Origin: Clostridia bacterium
GTDB taxonomy: Bacteria; Bacillota; Clostridia; Oscillospirales; CAG-272
Assembly (NCBI GenBank): GCA_017503105.1
Contig: JAFVTS010000028.1
Span: forward strand, 1 to 64,000
DNA length: 64,000 nt
Direction of reading: 5' to 3'
Shown here: positions 60,567 to 64,000 of the stretch, piece by piece
How the letters are laid out: every line of letters starts with the position of its first letter
How positions within the stretch are numbered: the stretch's first letter is position 1
Notes under the pieces: model-generated
Told to the model about the DNA's origin: nothing
What the model saw: only the letters and a program-made list of their open reading frames with translations
Database searches by the model: none
Translations under genes and position numbers: made by a program

Positions 60567-61382
60567 ATGAAAAGTGATATTTTCGCTACCTCAGCCTTTC
60601 CCGTCGTTTTTGCGGAACGCAGACGGGTGGGCGACGAATGGAATAAAATAATCTGGGACAGGCACCACAAGGATATTATGTGCCACCGTCTTTATCTTCC
60701 TATGTCGGGCTCGGGCAAGCTCACCCTTTCTCACGCGGAGATAGAGCTGAAGCCCGGAAATCTGTATTTCCTCCCTGCCTTCTCGGTTATGAAGAGCAGT
60801 ATAGAAACGGAGATAGATAAGTATTATATACATTTCAGAAGCTCGCTTACAATACTTGAGATGTACGGATACCTTTCAAGGCGCTATTCGGTGGCGGCTG
60901 ACGAAAGCACGGTGGCTCTCGTCGATACGGTACTGAAAAATTACACCGACCGTTCCGTCAGCGCGAGTATGAAGGTGGCGGGCGCTATGTCTATACTCCT
61001 CTCAGATTTCCTTGACGGAATAGGGGCAAGCGAGGCGAATATGCCGAAATTTCAGAGCGTGCTCGACTACATCGACGGGCACTACACGGAAAATATCAAG
61101 CTTGATACGCTCGCAGAGATAATGAACATCAGCACGATGTATTTCTCAAACGCCTTCAAAAGCACCTTCAACATAAGCCCGAAGCAGTATATATTGAACA
61201 AGCGCCTTGCGAAAAGCCAGCAGCTTCTGATAGAGAGCGAGCTTTCAATAAAAGATATCGCCTACGCCGTCGGATTTGAAAACGAAAATTATTTCTCGGA
61301 ATTTTTCTCATCAAAAATGGGAATATCCGCTCTGAAATTCAGAAACAGAAAAATAAATCGAGAGCGCGAATCCATCCTTTAA
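60567..61382 (+). CDS. AraC family transcriptional regulator
   Basis: 271 residues from ATG 60567; the frame opens at a TTG 12 nt upstream but the ATG is likelier. The ribosome binding site is weak. An N-terminal cupin-like sensor domain precedes a double helix-turn-helix (about 170-268; KLDTLAEIMNISTMYFSNAF and IKDIAYAVGFENENYFSEFF). No target operon is adjacent: the neighbours are the spore protein and rRNA modification genes. The ligand is unknown. Confidence 0.85.
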   Translation: MKSDIFATSAFPVVFAERRRVGDEWNKIIWDRHHKDIMCHRLYLPMSGSGKLTLSHAEIELKPGNLYFLPAFSVMKSSIETEIDKYYIHFRSSLTILEMYGYLSRRYSVAADESTVALVDTVLKNYTDRSVSASMKVAGAMSILLSDFLDGIGASEANMPKFQSVLDYIDGHYTENIKLDTLAEIMNISTMYFSNAFKSTFNISPKQYILNKRLAKSQQLLIESELSIKDIAYAVGFENENYFSEFFSSKMGISALKFRNRKINRERESIL

Positions 61383-61455
61383 CATAAATTTACGGGCGCG
61401 GAAAAACACCCGTGTTCATTAACTTTAAAAAAACCGAAAAATATAAGATTTTCTC

Positions 61456-61484
61456 TTTACAAACGAGAAAAAATATGTTAGAAT
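61456..61484 (+). promoter_or_regulatory. promoter of the rsuA-like gene
   Basis: TTTACA (61456-61461) and TAGAAT (61479-61484), 17-bp spacer, 25 bp before the ATG. Confidence 0.65.
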
Positions 61485-61509
61485 AATTGAGTATGAAAGG
61501 CGGTTCCGA

Positions 61510-62226
61510 ATGAGAATAGATAAATTTATTTCCGAATGCGGCATCGCTTCAAGGAAAGAGGCGGCAAGGGCAGCAAAAGCAGGGCTCGTCACAGTCGACG
61601 GACAAGCCGTACGCGATCTTTCCCGACACATAGATCCCGAGAAGCAACGCGTTACCTTTGGAGGAAAGCTGATAGAATACAGGCGCTTTACCTACGTTAT
61701 GCTGAACAAGCCCGAGGGCTACGTCAGCGCGACCGAGGATTCAAAGCTGCCCGTCGTGACGGAGCTTCTCTCCCCCGAGCTTCGGAAAATGGAGCTCTTC
61801 CCCGTCGGGCGTCTTGACCGCGACACGGTAGGTCTTATGATACTCACAAACGACGGCGCGCTCGCGCACACGGTCCTCTCACCAAAAAAGCACGTAGCGA
61901 AGGAATACCGCTTCAAGTGCGACGAGCCTATGGTAAAGGGCGCGGAGGAGCTTTTCGAAAAAGGCGTGACGCTCTCTGACGGATACGAATGCAAGAGTGC
62001 CCTGCTCTCGCTTGACCCTGACAGGCTCGGCGGCATCATAACCCTGACGGAGGGAAAATACCACCAGATAAAAAGAATGGTGGCGTCGACGGACAACCGC
62101 GTGACCTTTCTTGAGAGGATAAGCTTTGCGGGAATACCCCTTGACACGTCCCTTGGGAGAGGAGAGTGGCGACTTCTTTCCGAGGAAGAAGAGAAGAAGC
62201 TCAGGGAAGCTGCAAATATACAATGA
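61510..62226 (+). CDS. rsuA: 16S rRNA pseudouridine synthase, RsuA/RluB family
   Basis: 238 residues. An N-terminal S4 domain (MRIDKFISECGIASRKEA) is followed by the catalytic domain with GRLDRDTVGL, where D103 is the nucleophile. EGKYHQIKRMVAS near the end favours the RsuA (Psi516) branch over RluB. GGCGG lies 9 nt before ATG. It is followed by tex 38 nt later. Confidence 0.9.
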   Translation: MRIDKFISECGIASRKEAARAAKAGLVTVDGQAVRDLSRHIDPEKQRVTFGGKLIEYRRFTYVMLNKPEGYVSATEDSKLPVVTELLSPELRKMELFPVGRLDRDTVGLMILTNDGALAHTVLSPKKHVAKEYRFKCDEPMVKGAEELFEKGVTLSDGYECKSALLSLDPDRLGGIITLTEGKYHQIKRMVASTDNRVTFLERISFAGIPLDTSLGRGEWRLLSEEEEKKLREAANIQ

Positions 62227-62264
62227 TCATAAAGCCCCACGGCATATAATATAAGGAGAAACCA

Positions 62265-64000
62265 ATGGACATTTTAAAGACCCTTGTGGAAGAATTCAAA
62301 ATTGAAGAGGACAAGCTTGTCAAGACGATAGAGCTCATTGACGAGGGAAACACGATCCCCTTCATTTCAAGATACCGTAAGGAGGTTACGGGCGGACTTG
62401 ACGACGCGACGCTCCGTGATCTCGTTGACAGACTTCAGTATCTGCGCAACTTTGAGGAGCGCAGAGAGCAGATATCCAATCTCATCGACGCACAGGGCAA
62501 GCTCACCCCCGAGATCACCTTCGCTCTTAACAACGCGAAGACCCTCGTTGAGCTTGAAGATATATACCTCCCCTACAAGCCTAAGAGAACGACCAGAGCT
62601 TCCATCGCAAGAGTAAAGGGACTTGAGCCGCTTGCCGAGTATATTCTTGAGCAAAAGGAGGCTTACGACCCCGCGATAGACGTGTACGCCGAGCAGTTCA
62701 TAAGCACCGAGGAGGGCAAGGAGGTCCCCGACGTTCAGGCAGCGCTCCAGGGCGCGTCCGACATTATAGCGGAGGATATTGCGCAGAACGCTGAGATCCG
62801 TAAAATGATGCGTGAATATACTATGGAGAACGCATCCCTCACCACCAAGGGTCTTACGGAAGAGATCACGGTCTACGAGAACTACTACGACTTCTCAGAG
62901 CCCATCTCAAAGCTCAAGGAGCACAGAGTCCTCGCCATCAACAGAGGCGAGAAGGAAGACATCCTCAAGGTCGATGTCACTCTCCCCGAGGACGACGGCA
63001 TAGCTCAGATAGTATCCAAAGTAATCACCAATCCCGAGTCCGCAGCCGTGCCTTATCTTATGGAAACCATCAAGGACTGCTATGAAAGGCTTCTCTTCCC
63101 CGCTACGGAAAGAGAGATCAGAACAGCCCTCTTTGACACGGCGGCAGAAGGCGCGCTCAAGCTCTTCTCGGAGAATTTGAGAAACCTTCTTCTTACCTCG
63201 CCCATCAAGGGCAAGACCGTCCTCGGCTACGACCCCGGCTACGCTCACGGCTGTAAGCTCGCGGTAGTTGACAAAACGGGAAAGGTTCTTGACACGGCTG
63301 TAATTTATCCCACGAAGCCGAGAGAGGACATCGAGCGCTCTACGAAGATCGTTCTCGACCTTATCACGAAGCACGGCGTCGATATAGTTTCGATAGGTAA
63401 CGGAACGGCGTCGCGCGAATCCGAGAAGTTCATCGCCGACGTTCTTCACAACCCGAAGTGCCCTGCAGGCGTAAAATATACCATAGTATCCGAGTCGGGC
63501 GCATCGGTCTACTCCGCCTCTCAGCTTGCGATGGAAGAATTCCCCGATTACGACGTAATGCAAAGAAGCGCTATCTCCATTGCGAGAAGACTTCAAGACC
63601 CCCTTGCCGAGCTCGTTAAAATAGAGCCGAAGGCAATAGGCGTCGGTCAATACCAGCACGATATGAAGCAGGCAAGACTCACCGAGGCTCTCGGCGGTGT
63701 CGTTGAGGACTGCGTTAACGGCGTCGGCGTCGACGTCAACACAGCGTCCTACGCGCTCCTCTCCTACGTTTCGGGAATCAATATGACCGCGGCTAAAAAC
63801 ATTGTAAAGTACAGAGAAGAAAACGGCGAATTCAAGTCAAGAAGCCAGCTTCTCAAGGTTCCGAAGATCGGAGCTAAAGCGTTCACCCAATGCGCGGGCT
63901 TCTTAAGGATCCCCGGCGCTAAGGAAGTTTTCGACTCAACGGGCGTTCACCCCGAGTCGTACGCAATAGCAGAGGACCTTCTCAAGCGCTTCGGCTTCAC
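62265..64000 (+). CDS. tex: transcription accessory protein Tex (3' end outside window)
   Basis: At least 578 residues, open to the right edge; a complete Tex is about 720-780. The N-terminal helix-turn-helix region contains TIPFISRYRKEVTGGLDD, followed by the YqgF/RNase H-like domain (LGYDPGYAHGCKLAVVD) and the helix-hairpin-helix region (GVGVDVNTASYALLSYVSGI). The S1 domain would lie beyond the edge. AAGGAG is 7 nt before ATG. It has a probable RNA-binding, transcription-linked role. Confidence 0.95.
   Translation, partial: MDILKTLVEEFKIEEDKLVKTIELIDEGNTIPFISRYRKEVTGGLDDATLRDLVDRLQYLRNFEERREQISNLIDAQGKLTPEITFALNNAKTLVELEDIYLPYKPKRTTRASIARVKGLEPLAEYILEQKEAYDPAIDVYAEQFISTEEGKEVPDVQAALQGASDIIAEDIAQNAEIRKMMREYTMENASLTTKGLTEEITVYENYYDFSEPISKLKEHRVLAINRGEKEDILKVDVTLPEDDGIAQIVSKVITNPESAAVPYLMETIKDCYERLLFPATEREIRTALFDTAAEGALKLFSENLRNLLLTSPIKGKTVLGYDPGYAHGCKLAVVDKTGKVLDTAVIYPTKPREDIERSTKIVLDLITKHGVDIVSIGNGTASRESEKFIADVLHNPKCPAGVKYTIVSESGASVYSASQLAMEEFPDYDVMQRSAISIARRLQDPLAELVKIEPKAIGVGQYQHDMKQARLTEALGGVVEDCVNGVGVDVNTASYALLSYVSGINMTAAKNIVKYREENGEFKSRSQLLKVPKIGAKAFTQCAGFLRIPGAKEVFDSTGVHPESYAIAEDLLKRFGF

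Overview
The window reads as a chromosomal segment of an endospore-lineage Bacillota, most like an uncultured anaerobic gut Clostridia. Supporting signs: a Gram-positive S10-spc-alpha ribosomal protein order (with adk, map, infA and rpoA), AGGAGG ribosome binding sites, sigA-type promoters with 17-bp spacers, a CIRCE heat-shock operator, a valS T-box, a lysine riboswitch, a SPOCS/LysM spore-coat type protein, and BspA-type leucine-rich repeat proteins. The genetic code is standard (TGA is used as a stop, for example in rpmJ). I recognised no tRNA gene, CRISPR array, prophage or intact insertion sequence.

Layout: 1-190 carries a leftward promoter and a boxA-containing leader, so an rRNA operon probably starts just outside the left edge. 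htpG under CIRCE and a large LRR lipoprotein follow (411-5391). 5593-13768 (minus) is a uronic-acid/glycan catabolic cluster: GH2, two tandem GH88 unsaturated uronyl hydrolases, a KduD-like SDR, a KduI with an extra N-terminal domain, and an EEP-family enzyme. 14157-17584 (plus) is the lysine-riboswitch operon dapA-dapB-lysA. 17694-21833 (minus) is a LmbE deacetylase plus two NagZ-like GH3 enzymes, divergent from an AraC regulator with a well-placed pair of direct repeats. 22792-24208 holds two unknown membrane-associated proteins. The T-box operon valS-LRR-HAD-gpsA (29750 to 24151, minus) follows, then a ricin-lectin secreted protein, a DUF1858-trmK-nif3 operon, a DEDDh exonuclease and three tandem M14 carboxypeptidases (34868-38084). 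39011-54990 is the ribosomal superoperon. 55272-64000 has a membrane protein coupled to polA, the SPOCS/LysM protein, a second AraC regulator, an RsuA-type pseudouridine synthase and the 5' part of tex.

The most unusual signal is a candidate structured non-coding RNA family with three members: two tandem copies on the plus strand (38298-38479 and 38591-38775, 293-bp period) and a diverged third copy on the minus strand (31599-31388). Each has its own 17-bp-spaced promoter and an intrinsic terminator. The two tandem copies differ in most internal helices by paired, compensatory changes, which is direct evidence for a selected RNA fold. I could not match it to a named RNA family.

Functionally, the glycan genes form a scavenging theme. 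GH88 enzymes release unsaturated uronates, KduI and the SDR convert them toward 2-keto-3-deoxygluconate, and the LmbE/GH3 cluster suggests use of N-acetylhexosamine-containing glycans. No transporter, KdgK or KdgA gene is present here.
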